This document shows, in pieces, positions 1 through 8,337 of a stretch of DNA of 47,402 nucleotides. The stretch spans positions 1 to 47,402 of the forward strand of contig CAZRTJ010000027.1 of assembly GCA_964602985.1 (NCBI GenBank), written 5' to 3'. The stretch comes from CAYZJB01 sp964602985. GTDB taxonomy: Bacteria > CLD3 > SB21. The position numbers and the translations under genes are program-made. The notes under the pieces were generated by a model, which was not told where the DNA came from, did no database searches, and was given only the letters and a program-made list of their open reading frames with translations. Position 1 is the first letter of the stretch; each line of letters opens with the position of its first letter.

Positions 1-323
1 CCGCTGACTGTCAAGTGAGACAATTGGCCGGCGACGTATTTCTGCAGTCCGAGCAGCGCCGCGGCCCGATGTTTACACCCCTCGCCATAGGGACACTCGC
101 AGGTCGAATGGAGTTTTCCCTTGGAACCCAAATGGAAGTGAACCACATATACTCCTTTGTGGCTCTCGCTTGGCACAGTGAATGTGGCCGATTCACCGTC
201 TATTTCCTCCAGAATAACTCCCAGAGATCTCAACAACCGACTGCCTCGTTGAACAACGCCGGAATCAAAATCCCGGATGGCAGACGCGGCGATCTCAACT
301 ATGTTGCGCTCGGACCTGCTCAT
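1..323 (-). CDS. SWIM zinc-finger protein, N-terminal part (cut by window edge)
   Basis: The reverse strand is open from an ATG at 323 to the window edge, giving about 107 residues. Near residue 80 it has the SWIM signature: Cys-Glu-Cys, then five residues, then Cys-Lys-His (CECPYGEGCKH), followed by an Ala/Leu-rich helix. SWIM fingers bind zinc and mediate DNA or protein contacts. In bacteria an N-terminal SWIM finger is commonly the front end of a SNF2-type helicase, and the position here fits, but the helicase part would lie outside the window, so that is inference. The start is chosen as the first ATG; no strong SD is visible. Confidence 0.7.
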   Translation of the reverse strand, partial: MSRSERNIVEIAASAIRDFDSGVVQRGSRLLRSLGVILEEIDGESATFTVPSESHKGVYVVHFHLGSKGKLHSTCECPYGEGCKHRAAALLGLQKYVAGQLSHLTVS

Positions 324-531
324 GAAGGTCGGGTTGCCTTGCGGGATCTAAATCGGAGATGAATGAGCGACAAAGTGAATGTTGTCGTACGTAATGAACC
401 AGGATAGACAAATGCAGATACGAACCACACATGAACTGCGATTGAACCGATGCGCCGCGCGATCATGAGTCATTTCAACTTAATCGTATGAACCGAGAGA
501 GTATCGACCTTCAACAACCTGCCAACCGATT

Positions 532-3018
532 CTACCCGGACTCCTCCGTGGAAAAGTCCACCGATCCGTCGCCGTTTCCGCCGTTGCCGATAGACGGGAC
601 GGCCTGGGGGATCTCATGGGAGCAGGTCATGCAGAGGAGATAATCCCCTTTTCGTTTGGTCGATTTCTTTACCAGAAACGCCGCATCGCATTCCGGACAG
701 CGCTGATTGATGGGCTCATTCCACGCGACGAAATCGCAATTCGGATAATTGGCGCAGCCATAGAAGAACTTTCCATACCGGGACTTGCGCCGGACGATCT
801 GCCCGCCGTCCTTCGGACACAGCACATCGGGAACGATGTCGAGAATGGCCTTGGTCGTCTTGCATTTCGGATAATCACTGCACGCCATGAATTTTCCAAA
901 CCGTCCCATTTTGATCACCATCGGACTGCCGCATTTCGGACATTTTTCGTCGGTGACTTCGGGTGTTTCCGGCTCCCCGTCCTTGGCGATGCGCTTGATG
1001 TTCTTGCAATCGGGATACCCGGAGCAGGCCATGAACTTGCCGTACCGACCCCACCGGATGATCATCGGCTTCCCGCAGAGATCGCACACTTCGTCGGTCT
1101 TTTCCTGCAGAGACTCTCGAACTTCGTCCTTGCGCGACTCCACGTCCTTCATGTTCTTCATGAACGGCTTGTAAAAATCGTCGAGCACACGCTTGTAGGA
1201 GAGATCGCCGGATTCGATCTTGTCCAATTCCTCTTCCATCTCTGCCGTAAACTGGACGTTGAACAATGCGGCAAAATAATTGGTCAGAATCTGGTTGACC
1301 GACTTGCCGAGGTCCGTGGCGAACAGGCGACGTTCGCGGACTTCGACGTATTGCCGCTCGACGATCGTTCCGACCGTCATTGCATACGTCGACGGACGAC
1401 CGATGCCGAGATTGTCCAACTCCTTGATGAGAGAGCTTTCCGTGAAACGCGCGGGCGGTTTCGTGAAGTGCTGCGTCGGAATCAGCTCACGCAGAGTCAG
1501 ATCGTCGCCGATCTTCAGACCGGCGGGCAGGAGAGGATTCTCCGCCTCTTCTTCTTCCGTATCTTCCTTCTTGTCGCCTTCGTCGATGCCTTCTTCGTAC
1601 ACCTGCAGGAATCCGCGGAACGTGATCACCGATCCCGTCGCGCGGAAAAGATATTCGTCGGCGGAGATGTCCACCGTCGTCTGATCCATCTGCGCCGGCA
1701 CCATTTGTGAGGCGACGAATCGATTCCAGATCAGCTCGTACAGTTTCGTTTGCTGCGGCGTGAGAAATCGCGACGCTTCCTTCGGGGAATATTTCATCGT
1801 CGTCGGTCGAATCGCCTCGTGGGCGTCCTGGACATTGGCCTTCTTGCTTTTGTAGACATTCGGGACGTCCGGGACGTACTCTTTGCCGTAACTGGAAAAA
1901 ATATGCTCCCGTACCATCGTCAAGGCGGTCTCGGCCACGCGCGTGGAGTCGGTACGCATATACGTGATCAAGCCCGTCAGTCCGTCTGCGCCCATCTCGA
2001 TCCCCTCGTACAGCTGTTGGGCGAGCATCATCGTGAGGCGAGGCGAAAAACCGCATTTGCGCGACGCTTCCTGTTGCAACGAACTCGTAGTGAAGGGCGC
2101 GGCCGGATTGCGTTTTGTTTCGCGTTTGCGAATATCCTTGATGACAAATTTCTTTTTTCGAATGTCTTCGACGAACGCCTGCGTCGTGTGCCCGGTATCG
2201 AGGACGGGCTTCTTGCCGTCGATCGAGTGAAGAACGGACAAAAAGGCTTCGGACCGCGCGGTTTCGACTTTCGCGCGGATGCTCCAGTATTCGACAGGCA
2301 CGAACGCGTCGATTTCCGCATCCCGTTCACACACCAGACGCAGAGCCACAGATTGCACCCGGCCGGCGGACGTGCCACGCCGGATCACGGTCCATAGAAA
2401 CGGACTCACTTTGTATCCGACGATGCGATCGAGGACGCGGCGCGCCTGCTGGGACTGGACCAATTTGGGATCGATTTCTCCTGGATTGGACATGGCCTCT
2501 TCGATGCCCTGCCTGGTAATTTCGTTGAAGAGGACGCGCTGGATGTGATCGTTATGCGGCTTGATTTCCTCCGCGATGTGGGCAGCAATTGCTTCCCCTT
2601 CGCGGTCGGGGTCGGTGGCGATGAACACGCGCTGGGTCGACGCGGCTTTCGTCTTCAAGGAGCGAATGACCTCCTGTTTGCCGTCAATGACATGATATTC
2701 GGGCACGTACCCCTTTTCGATGTCGATACCCAGTTTGCTGGAAGGAAGATTCTTGATATGCCCCACCGATGCCTCGACGACAAAGTCCTTGCCGAGATAC
2801 TTATTGATGGTCTTGGCCTTGGACGGAGATTCGACGATAACGAGAGACTTGTTGCCGCGCTTAATGTGCGGATCGATTTTGATTTCGACGGGTTCCTTGA
2901 CCGTACGGGATCGTTTGAATTTCGACGTGGGACCGCGTCTTTTCGCCGGCTCCTTGTTCCCGGCCGTCGGCTTGGGAACGTCCGTCTGGGATTCGTCCGA
3001 TTTCTTTTTTCTCGGCAT
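532..3018 (-). CDS. topA: DNA topoisomerase I (type IA)
   Basis: Relaxes negatively supercoiled DNA by transient single-strand cleavage. The 828-residue protein starts with a Lys-rich extension of about 55 residues, then a TOPRIM domain (about 57-155) with the acidic motif DPDREGE at 136-142. The catalytic tyrosine is Y353 in ITYMRTDSTR. The C-terminus carries zinc-ribbon modules: four-Cys units at 645-671 and 693-719, a third unit at 734-761 in which the second Cys is replaced by Asp (CPKD), and a fourth CxxC pair at 774-799. Length and order match bacterial TopA. It is a single gene behind its own candidate promoter. Confidence 0.97.
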   Translation of the reverse strand: MPRKKKSDESQTDVPKPTAGNKEPAKRRGPTSKFKRSRTVKEPVEIKIDPHIKRGNKSLVIVESPSKAKTINKYLGKDFVVEASVGHIKNLPSSKLGIDIEKGYVPEYHVIDGKQEVIRSLKTKAASTQRVFIATDPDREGEAIAAHIAEEIKPHNDHIQRVLFNEITRQGIEEAMSNPGEIDPKLVQSQQARRVLDRIVGYKVSPFLWTVIRRGTSAGRVQSVALRLVCERDAEIDAFVPVEYWSIRAKVETARSEAFLSVLHSIDGKKPVLDTGHTTQAFVEDIRKKKFVIKDIRKRETKRNPAAPFTTSSLQQEASRKCGFSPRLTMMLAQQLYEGIEMGADGLTGLITYMRTDSTRVAETALTMVREHIFSSYGKEYVPDVPNVYKSKKANVQDAHEAIRPTTMKYSPKEASRFLTPQQTKLYELIWNRFVASQMVPAQMDQTTVDISADEYLFRATGSVITFRGFLQVYEEGIDEGDKKEDTEEEEAENPLLPAGLKIGDDLTLRELIPTQHFTKPPARFTESSLIKELDNLGIGRPSTYAMTVGTIVERQYVEVRERRLFATDLGKSVNQILTNYFAALFNVQFTAEMEEELDKIESGDLSYKRVLDDFYKPFMKNMKDVESRKDEVRESLQEKTDEVCDLCGKPMIIRWGRYGKFMACSGYPDCKNIKRIAKDGEPETPEVTDEKCPKCGSPMVIKMGRFGKFMACSDYPKCKTTKAILDIVPDVLCPKDGGQIVRRKSRYGKFFYGCANYPNCDFVAWNEPINQRCPECDAAFLVKKSTKRKGDYLLCMTCSHEIPQAVPSIGNGGNGDGSVDFSTEESG

Positions 3019-3045
3019 AACTTCGTTTCTTATTTCTGTCGAACT

Positions 3046-3073
3046 ATATTATGATCGTCGAATTGTGCTGCAA
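3046..3073 (-). promoter_or_regulatory. candidate sigma70-type promoter for topA
   Basis: On the minus strand TTGCAG (3073-3068) is followed after 16 nt by TAATAT (3051-3046), about 28 nt before the topA ATG. This is a sequence match only. Confidence 0.45.
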
Positions 3074-3232
3074 TGGATGACCTCAACGATGATTGCATGA
3101 TCGCCGCACTGCCCTCACCGTCATTTCCATGATCCATCATGCATGATACTGCGTTTGACAAAAAGCGGTCAATGATTAATAAAAAATCGTGCAAATGCAA
3201 GTTTTTTGGCCGAGGTTTGTCCGGATGAAAAT

Positions 3233-3383
3233 TTCCCTCAGGCTCCTGAGGGAATGAGCCATCAGGTAACAAAACACGATGACGACAGCCATGTCATCAC
3301 ACTGGAGAATGCAATAAATTCCTCAAGGCTTTAGCCTTGAGATCAACAGAATGACTACACAACAAAAAAGGGGCTTCAGCCCC
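3233..3383. repeat. left palindrome unit (hairpins A, B, C) of RAYT-associated array
   Basis: Three perfect hairpins precede the transposase gene. A: TTCCCTCAGG-CT-CCTGAGGGAA (3233-3254). B: CTCAAGGCT-TT-AGCCTTGAG (3322-3341). C: GGGGCT-TC-AGCCCC (3370-3383). After hairpin A comes GGAATGAGCCATCA, which recurs after hairpin A of the right unit. Hairpin B read in reverse complement resembles hairpin A, so A and B form an inverted pair as in REP/BIME elements. Together with the upstream topA promoter region this accounts for the 3019-3396 gap, which holds no other recognisable gene. Confidence 0.85.
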
Positions 3384-3396
3384 ACGGATTGACACC

Positions 3397-3843
3397 ATGC
3401 CATATATCCGAGTTTGGATCCACTATGTCTGGGCCACCAAACGACGCGAAAAAACCCTGCTCACATCCTTTCGCGGAGATGTCATCGAACACATGACGCT
3501 GAACGCGCGAAAAAAAGAAATCTTCCTGGACTGCATCAACGGCGTGGAAGATCACCTGCATGCGCTGGTCTCTTTGGGTTCCGATCAGACCATTGCCAAG
3601 GTAGCTCAACTTATGAAGGGTGAATCGTCGTTTTGGGTCAACAAGCAAAAATGGACGCGAGGTAAATTTGAATGGCAGGATGATTATTTTGCCGTTTCGG
3701 TCAGTGAGTCGCAGGTCAATGCGGTTCGGACATATATCCGAAATCAGGAACCGCATCACCGGAAAAAGACGTTTCGGGAAGAGTATGAAGATTTTCTGCA
3801 CAAGTACGGATCTGGAATTGTGAATCGTGATGAAGACGAGTGA
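3397..3843 (+). CDS. REP-associated tyrosine transposase (RAYT, Y1/IS200-like HUH enzyme)
   Basis: The 148-residue protein has the Y1 transposase fold signature: HUH motif H53-L-H55 in EDHLHAL, the segment FEWQDDYFAVSVSES, and the catalytic-region YIRNQEPHH with Y113. These enzymes nick and rejoin single-stranded DNA at hairpins. The RAYT subgroup is single-copy, lacks an IS200/605 TnpB partner and is linked to REP palindromes. That is the context here: palindromes A-B-C upstream (3233-3383) and D-A-B-C-D-A downstream (3851-4168). Length is close to the family norm and no frameshift is seen. The ATG at 3397 follows hairpin C by 13 nt and no SD is obvious. Confidence 0.88.
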   Translation: MPYIRVWIHYVWATKRREKTLLTSFRGDVIEHMTLNARKKEIFLDCINGVEDHLHALVSLGSDQTIAKVAQLMKGESSFWVNKQKWTRGKFEWQDDYFAVSVSESQVNAVRTYIRNQEPHHRKKTFREEYEDFLHKYGSGIVNRDEDE

Positions 3844-3850
3844 ATCATTT

Positions 3851-4032
3851 GGGCTAAAGCCCGGATTTCAGTACCACAGACAGCGCACCTCCTCAGGCTA
3901 AAGCCTGAGGGAATGAGCCATCAAGAAGAACCATGACAACAAAAATTTCATCATGTTTTAGAATACGATCAATTCCTCAAGGCTTTAGCCTTGAGATAAG
4001 AAAACGACGAAAAAAATCTGGGCTTCAGCCCA
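3851..4032. repeat. right palindrome unit (hairpins D, A, B, C)
   Basis: Four hairpins follow the transposase stop within a few bases. D: GGGCT-AA-AGCCC (3851-3862). A: CCTCAGGCT-AA-AGCCTGAGG (3891-3910). B: CTCAAGGCT-TT-AGCCTTGAG (3976-3995). C: TGGGCT-TC-AGCCCA (4019-4032). The core is GGCT-NN-AGCC throughout. B is an inverted relative of A, and C (with flanking AGATTT) is an inverted relative of D, so the whole unit is a large imperfect inverted repeat of about 180 bp. No coding sequence is seen between 3844 and 4200. Confidence 0.85.
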
Positions 4033-4106
4033 ACATGGTACGGACTCGGACGAATGTGAAATAAATTAACGTGGTTTGTGCGTTGTTGATCCGTTGTGGA
4101 TCGATG

Positions 4107-4168
4107 TGGGCTAAAGCCCAGATTTCAGTACCACAGACAGCGCATCTCCTCAGGCTAAAACCTGAAGG
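4107..4168. repeat. partial third palindrome unit (hairpin D and a decayed A)
   Basis: Hairpin D (TGGGCT-AA-AGCCCA, 4107-4120) is followed by the same spacer as in the right unit (GATTTCAGTACCACAGACAG) and a hairpin A whose right arm has mutated (CCTCAGGCT then AACCTGAAGG, 4148-4168). B and C are absent. It ends about 30 bp before the broken TPR-CHAT gene. Confidence 0.75.
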
Positions 4169-4200
4169 AATGCGTCATCAAACAAAAAACACTGACGAAT

Positions 4201-6567
4201 ATGGAAATGATCAAGGCAACGAAATCTCTCTCGTACTCTGGGCTCGTGATCCTCGCCTTGAGTTGTTCCACGAAGCAGGCCGACATCCTTCCGGTCGTTC
4301 GCGATGAAAATTACAAAAAAGCGATCGAACTGACTGAATTGGCCAAATGGGACAGCGCCGATTTTCACTTTCGCCTCGCGGAAGACGCCTACCTGCGCGA
4401 CGGCAACTGGACCGGTCTGAGCGAATGCTGGAATCAGCGAGCAGACAATCTGGGCAAACAAGGACGATTCCGGGAGGCGGAGCAGTTGCTTGAGAGAGCC
4501 GATTCCGTCAATCATCTCCATATAGGCGCGGAGTCGCCCAGCCGCGCCTCCACCCTCAACAAGCAGGGCCTGCTGTACCGACGGATGGGTCGTCTGGACG
4601 AGGCGAACAAGAAGTTCCAGACCGCGCTTGCCATTCGCCAGAGCGTGTTGCCGGAAGGCGATCCCGATGTCGGATGGAGTTACAATAACCTGGGTTTGAT
4701 GCAACTGAGTTTCGGTAATTAACGCAAGGCGGCACAACTCTTCGACTCTGCCTTGACGATACTCGCCGCTCACATCTCCGCGGACTCGCCTGATTTGGCA
4801 ATTGTCATGAACAATAAAGGATCGGCCTTTGTCGAGACCGGATTCTTTGAGGAAGCTGAAAAAGCCTATACGGCATCGCTCGACATCCGAAAGAAATCGC
4901 TTCCATCAACTCATCCCTCACTAGCTCAATCGTACAACAACCTGGCCAATGTGTTCAGCCGGCGCGGCGACCACGCGCAAGCGATCCAGTACATACAGAA
5001 GTCGATCGAGATTCGTCAGGCCGTCAATCCCGGCGATCCCTTCCTGGGACTGGCCTACTATAATATGGCATACAACTACCTTCGGCTTGACAGTCTGCAC
5101 CGTGCTAAACGGTATTTTCAACAATCGCTCGAGTGGTATGCAGGACGGGAGGCGAAGTCCGCGACGGATGTCGCGCGCGTCCAGGACGAATACGGCATGC
5201 TGTTGGCGCGGATGGGACATTACGATCAGGCCGATTCGCTGTTGCGGCTGGCGCTGTCCACCTTGCAACCGGAATCGGATCCGAAAAACTATCGCGTCGG
5301 ATACATTCATCTCGATCTCGCATCGGTCTTGTTATCGGCGGGGCGCCACGAACTCAGCCGCCACCATGCCGGTAAAGCCATGCAAATCTTTGATGCGAAA
5401 TTCGGCGAAAAAAACGCAGGATCGGCGTCGGCGTGGATTTGTCTGGGAAATCGTTTCGATGCGATCGGGAAACCCGATTCCGCGCTATGGGCCTATCAGA
5501 ACGCACTCACGCGCGTGTGCCCGCTATTCGAAAGCGGAGACCCCGGCGCCAATCCGTCAATGGAGCATGTCCTCGATCCCACGATCCTTTTGGATGCATT
5601 GACGCGAAAGGCGGACGTCCTCGCCCGATTGGGGAATGCCGCCGGAGCATTGGCCGCAATCCGAACCGCCATGGAAGCGCTTGACAAAATCCGCTCCGGT
5701 CTGGTCAGCACCGATTCGAAATTCGACTTGCTGAACTCGACCCGCCATGTGTACGAAATCGGAATCGAAATGGCGTTCGCGCTGGGAAGACCCCGGGACG
5801 TACATGAACTCGTCGAACGGAGCAAGGCGCAACTTCTTTGGCACCGTTTTCAGAAAGCCAACTGGTTCCGCTCCGCGCCCAGGGAAGTCATGATAGAAGA
5901 GCGCGAACTCCTCCAGGATCTGGGCGAGGCGAAATCCCGGCTCTTGCGTACGCTTCTGAAGAAGCCTCTTGCGCAACGCTCCCTGAGTGAGGACGAAAAC
6001 GACGTTTTTGAAGCTGAACTACGGTACGCGGACTTCGTGCGTCGAATGGAAAAAACCTATCCGCGGTTTGCCGCTCTGAAATACCGCACCTTTACGCCGT
6101 CCGTGGATACCACGCGCACCCTGCTGGATCGCGAATCCTCGGTTGTCGAATATTTCTGGGGACAGCGTTCTCTGTGGACCGTCTGCATCCGGCCGGACAC
6201 GATCATTTGTCTGCGCATGGACTCTCTGCCGCGGATCGAGACACAGGTGGAGCAATTTCTGACTTCTCTTCGTAACAAACGGGACACGATTTTTGTCAAT
6301 GCGGCTGTCGATTTACGCAAACGCATCCTGCCCGACTCCATACTGGCACGCAATCTCCTGATCGTCCCGGACGGGCCACTGACGAGCATACCATTCGAGG
6401 CCCTTCTGGCAGACTCCGTATCTCCCACCGCCCACCCGAGCCGATGGCCATTCCTCCTTAGGCAGACGTCCATCCAGTACAGTCCGTCCGTAAGTTTACT
6501 TTTTTCAGACAATTCGCGTAGCTCATCGGGAAAGCCTGTCCTCTTCGCGCCTGGAAAATTCAAATAA
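4201..6567 (+). pseudogene. TPR-CHAT protein, N-terminal part, nonsense-interrupted and truncated
   Basis: Two open stretches in the same frame (4201-4722 and from 4723) are separated only by TAA at 4720-4722. The stop falls where the TPR consensus expects Tyr (SFGN-stop-RKAAQLFDSAL), one base from TAC or TAT, so a point nonsense mutation is likely. The start has a hydrophobic leader with a possible lipobox (LALSC). At least six TPR-like repeats with NNLA/YNN helices follow, then the front half of a CHAT protease domain (VVEYFWGQRSLW, LLIVPDGPLTSIPFEALL, QTSIQYSPSVSLL). Reading stops at VLFAPGKFK, before the catalytic His and Cys. The missing half is present on the other strand at 6826-7512. 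If made, it would be a scaffold without protease activity. Confidence 0.85.
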
Positions 6568-6579
6568 ACTCGTCTCCGC

Positions 6580-6610
6580 GTGTGGAAAATCGGCGCCTCC
6601 TGCATCTTCT
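6580..6610 (+). promoter_or_regulatory. 31-nt shared motif, copy 1 (candidate ECF promoter)
   Basis: Begins GTGTGGAAAAT and ends TGCATCTTCT. It matches the copy at 8924-8954 at 25 of 31 positions, with both ends identical and no gap. It lies 44 nt upstream of the small lipoprotein ATG at 6655. The GGAAAAT block resembles GGAA-type -35 boxes of ECF sigma factors, so control by the sigma factor at 8321-8923 is an inference. Confidence 0.5.
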
Positions 6611-6654
6611 ATATGTGGAGGCAATGACGCCTCCTCTCCACAACAGGAGGTTTT

Positions 6655-6822
6655 ATGAAAAAGCTTCAATGGTTTCTCCTCGCGATCGTGCTGATGGCCG
6701 CGCTGGCCGCGTGCGGAAGTCACGAAGGCGTGTTGTCCAGTGACAAATCTCAGAAGGACTCGGACGATTCCGATCATGTGGAGCGTTACGACACGCCCCC
6801 GACTGACGATGACGGGAAATAG
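6655..6822 (+). CDS. small Asp-rich lipoprotein (55 aa)
   Basis: ATG at 6655 follows a strong SD (AACAGGAGG, 6642-6650). The protein has a classic lipoprotein signal: MKK, a hydrophobic stretch, and lipobox LAAC with Cys at residue 20. The short mature part is very acidic (several Asp, DSDDSD and DDD) and ends at TAG 6820-6822. I recognise no family. It sits between the two opposite-strand halves of the CHAT gene and behind copy 1 of the 31-nt motif, so it may belong to the same regulon. Confidence 0.7.
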   Translation: MKKLQWFLLAIVLMAALAACGSHEGVLSSDKSQKDSDDSDHVERYDTPPTDDDGK

Positions 6823-6825
6823 GGC

Positions 6826-7512
6826 TTAGCGAAAGCGCCGGACAAGCACCCACACGAGGGCAGTCAGAAGAGCACATCCGGGGAGAACCAGCCACGGAGT
6901 TAGAGATCGGGGGTTTGCGACTGCCCTTCCATTACCCACTGCCGACCATCCGGCCCAGTAATATGGATGAGCCCACACGGGGTTATCCCCGTCCAGTAGT
7001 TGCAGCTTGGCTTGACGCAAGGCTTCGTGAGGAGGCCGTTCCTCCCCAAGACCGCGGTAGAAATGCGTCATCAGTTGCGCCGTCGCCCGGTCGTCGACGG
7101 ACCAAAGACTCATCACGACCTGAGGACTCCCGGCGACCATAAAGGCGCGCGCCAGGCTCAGTGTCCCCTCGCCGCCGATCCACGGACCGACTCCGGTCTC
7201 GCAGGCGCTCAGCACCACCAGGTCCGCCTGCAGATTCATCCCGTAGATATCCGCGACATACAGATTCGGGTCCTCCGAGACCGGAGCGAAGACCAGTTTC
7301 GATAAATCCGCGTCAGCCTGCTCCGCGACGCCGTGTGTGGACAGGTGCAGCAACGACGCTTCGGGAGCGACTTCCAGAAACTGCTCGCGCGTCGCCTCGT
7401 TGGCCAGGTAGGCCTCGACCTCGATCAGAGACATAATGGAATCGGCCTCTGCCAAAGATCCCGGCAGAGGGCGCAACTCTTGCTGGATGAATAAGAGGGT
7501 GAGAAGAATCAA
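6826..7512 (-). CDS. CHAT protease domain, C-terminal half, with membrane anchor (gene fragment)
   Basis: The 228-residue frame has the second half of a CHAT caspase-like domain: LPGSLAEAD, then catalytic His60 (LLHLSTHG) and catalytic Cys104 (LVVLSACETG), then GGEGTLSLARAFMVAG and the late-CHAT motif PYYWAGWSAVG. A C-terminal membrane helix (about 204-224) ends in RRFR. Residues 1-11 (MILLTLLFIQQ) are not CHAT-like and the TTG start has no clear SD. The gene lacks the TPR region and first CHAT half that should precede it; these lie on the plus strand at 4201-6567. It follows the anti-sigma gene by about 90 nt. It may be a pseudogene remnant or a short expressed protease. Confidence 0.8.
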   Translation of the reverse strand: MILLTLLFIQQELRPLPGSLAEADSIMSLIEVEAYLANEATREQFLEVAPEASLLHLSTHGVAEQADADLSKLVFAPVSEDPNLYVADIYGMNLQADLVVLSACETGVGPWIGGEGTLSLARAFMVAGSPQVVMSLWSVDDRATAQLMTHFYRGLGEERPPHEALRQAKLQLLDGDNPVWAHPYYWAGWSAVGNGRAVANPRSLTPWLVLPGCALLTALVWVLVRRFR

Positions 7513-7605
7513 GGAAGAACCAGGTTCTATATTCTCTGTCTATGTTTTCTTGAATTGAGTTTCTTGGCCATCAAGGATCGTGCAGACCGTCACCACGGCC
7601 CCTCA

Positions 7606-8337
7606 TCACGACGGCGGATGGATTTCACTGAGAACCGCCCGTGCTTTCGATACATAGAAACCGGAACCATTGGCCATCTGCTCCAGCAAATCGTGGGCTC
7701 GTTCCAGATCGCCGAGTTTCAGATGAGCCAGCGCGCGATACCACTGTGCAGGCTCCATCAGCGGACCCGTCACCCGATTCAGATCCTCCAGCGCCTCTTC
7801 CGTGCGATCCAGCGCCAGAAGACACATCGCCCGGTAGAATCGGGCGTCGGAATCTTGAGGTTCACGCTCCACCATCGGATGAAGGCGGTCGTACGCCCCC
7901 TGATAATCGCCTGCCTCATAGGCCGTCATCGCGGATTCCATGTCTGTCACCGTCGAGGATCCGCGGACGAGCGGAGTGGCATTGGGATAGGGCGAAAAGT
8001 GCTTGTCAAATAACCCCGACTGCGCACCGGGCCAGAGTCGATACACCCCAAAGCTGATCAGAACGGCCGCCGCCATTCCCACGGCGTATTTCCACCAGAC
8101 GGGGGTCGCCATCCGGCCGCGTGGCTCATCCCCAAACACGGCCAATTCCGTCGGTGAAAGCAACCGCGCACCCTCCACAGCATCCGCGCATAGCGGGCAC
8201 TCGATGAGATGCACCTCCACCCGATGAAGTTCGAAGGCGATAAGCTTCCCGCCGACATAGTCTCGGATTTCGACCTTCGTCAGACAATCCGTTTCTCCCA
8301 GCAGATCCTCGATGGCACTTTCATGAGGCCCGCTCAT
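7606..8337 (-). CDS. anti-sigma-like zinc-finger membrane protein with TPR region
   Basis: Start chosen at ATG 8337 because it has an SD (AGAGGGAG) and overlaps the sigma stop by 17 nt; this gives 243 residues. The N-terminus carries the zf-HC2 anti-sigma motif H43-x3-C47-x2-C50 (HLIECPLC). A membrane helix spans about 82-102, and the outer part (about 130-243) consists of TPR-like repeats (YEAGDYQGAYDRL, ALDRTEEALEDL, HLKLGDLERAHDLL). Expected role: bind and hold the co-transcribed ECF sigma factor, releasing it on an envelope signal. The sigma/anti-sigma/CHAT order is a recurring arrangement in FCB bacteria. Confidence 0.85.
   Translation of the reverse strand: MSGPHESAIEDLLGETDCLTKVEIRDYVGGKLIAFELHRVEVHLIECPLCADAVEGARLLSPTELAVFGDEPRGRMATPVWWKYAVGMAAAVLISFGVYRLWPGAQSGLFDKHFSPYPNATPLVRGSSTVTDMESAMTAYEAGDYQGAYDRLHPMVEREPQDSDARFYRAMCLLALDRTEEALEDLNRVTGPLMEPAQWYRALAHLKLGDLERAHDLLEQMANGSGFYVSKARAVLSEIHPPS

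Noticed and set aside
15..362. 115-residue plus-strand frame at the left edge
   Set aside because: It is antisense to the SWIM zinc-finger frame, whose CxC-x5-CxH motif is clearly real.
616..1710. 364-residue plus-strand frame inside topA
   Set aside because: Shadow of the high-GC topA coding strand; composition is Arg/Phe-rich with no domain.
3233..4168. CRISPR-like repeats
   Set aside because: Repeats are hairpins of varying spacing and orientation around a RAYT; no equal spacers and no cas genes.
6557..7556. AATTCAA and TTGAATT as inversion endpoints
   Set aside because: A 7-bp inverted match in AT-rich flanks is expected by chance, and re-inverting there does not restore an open frame.
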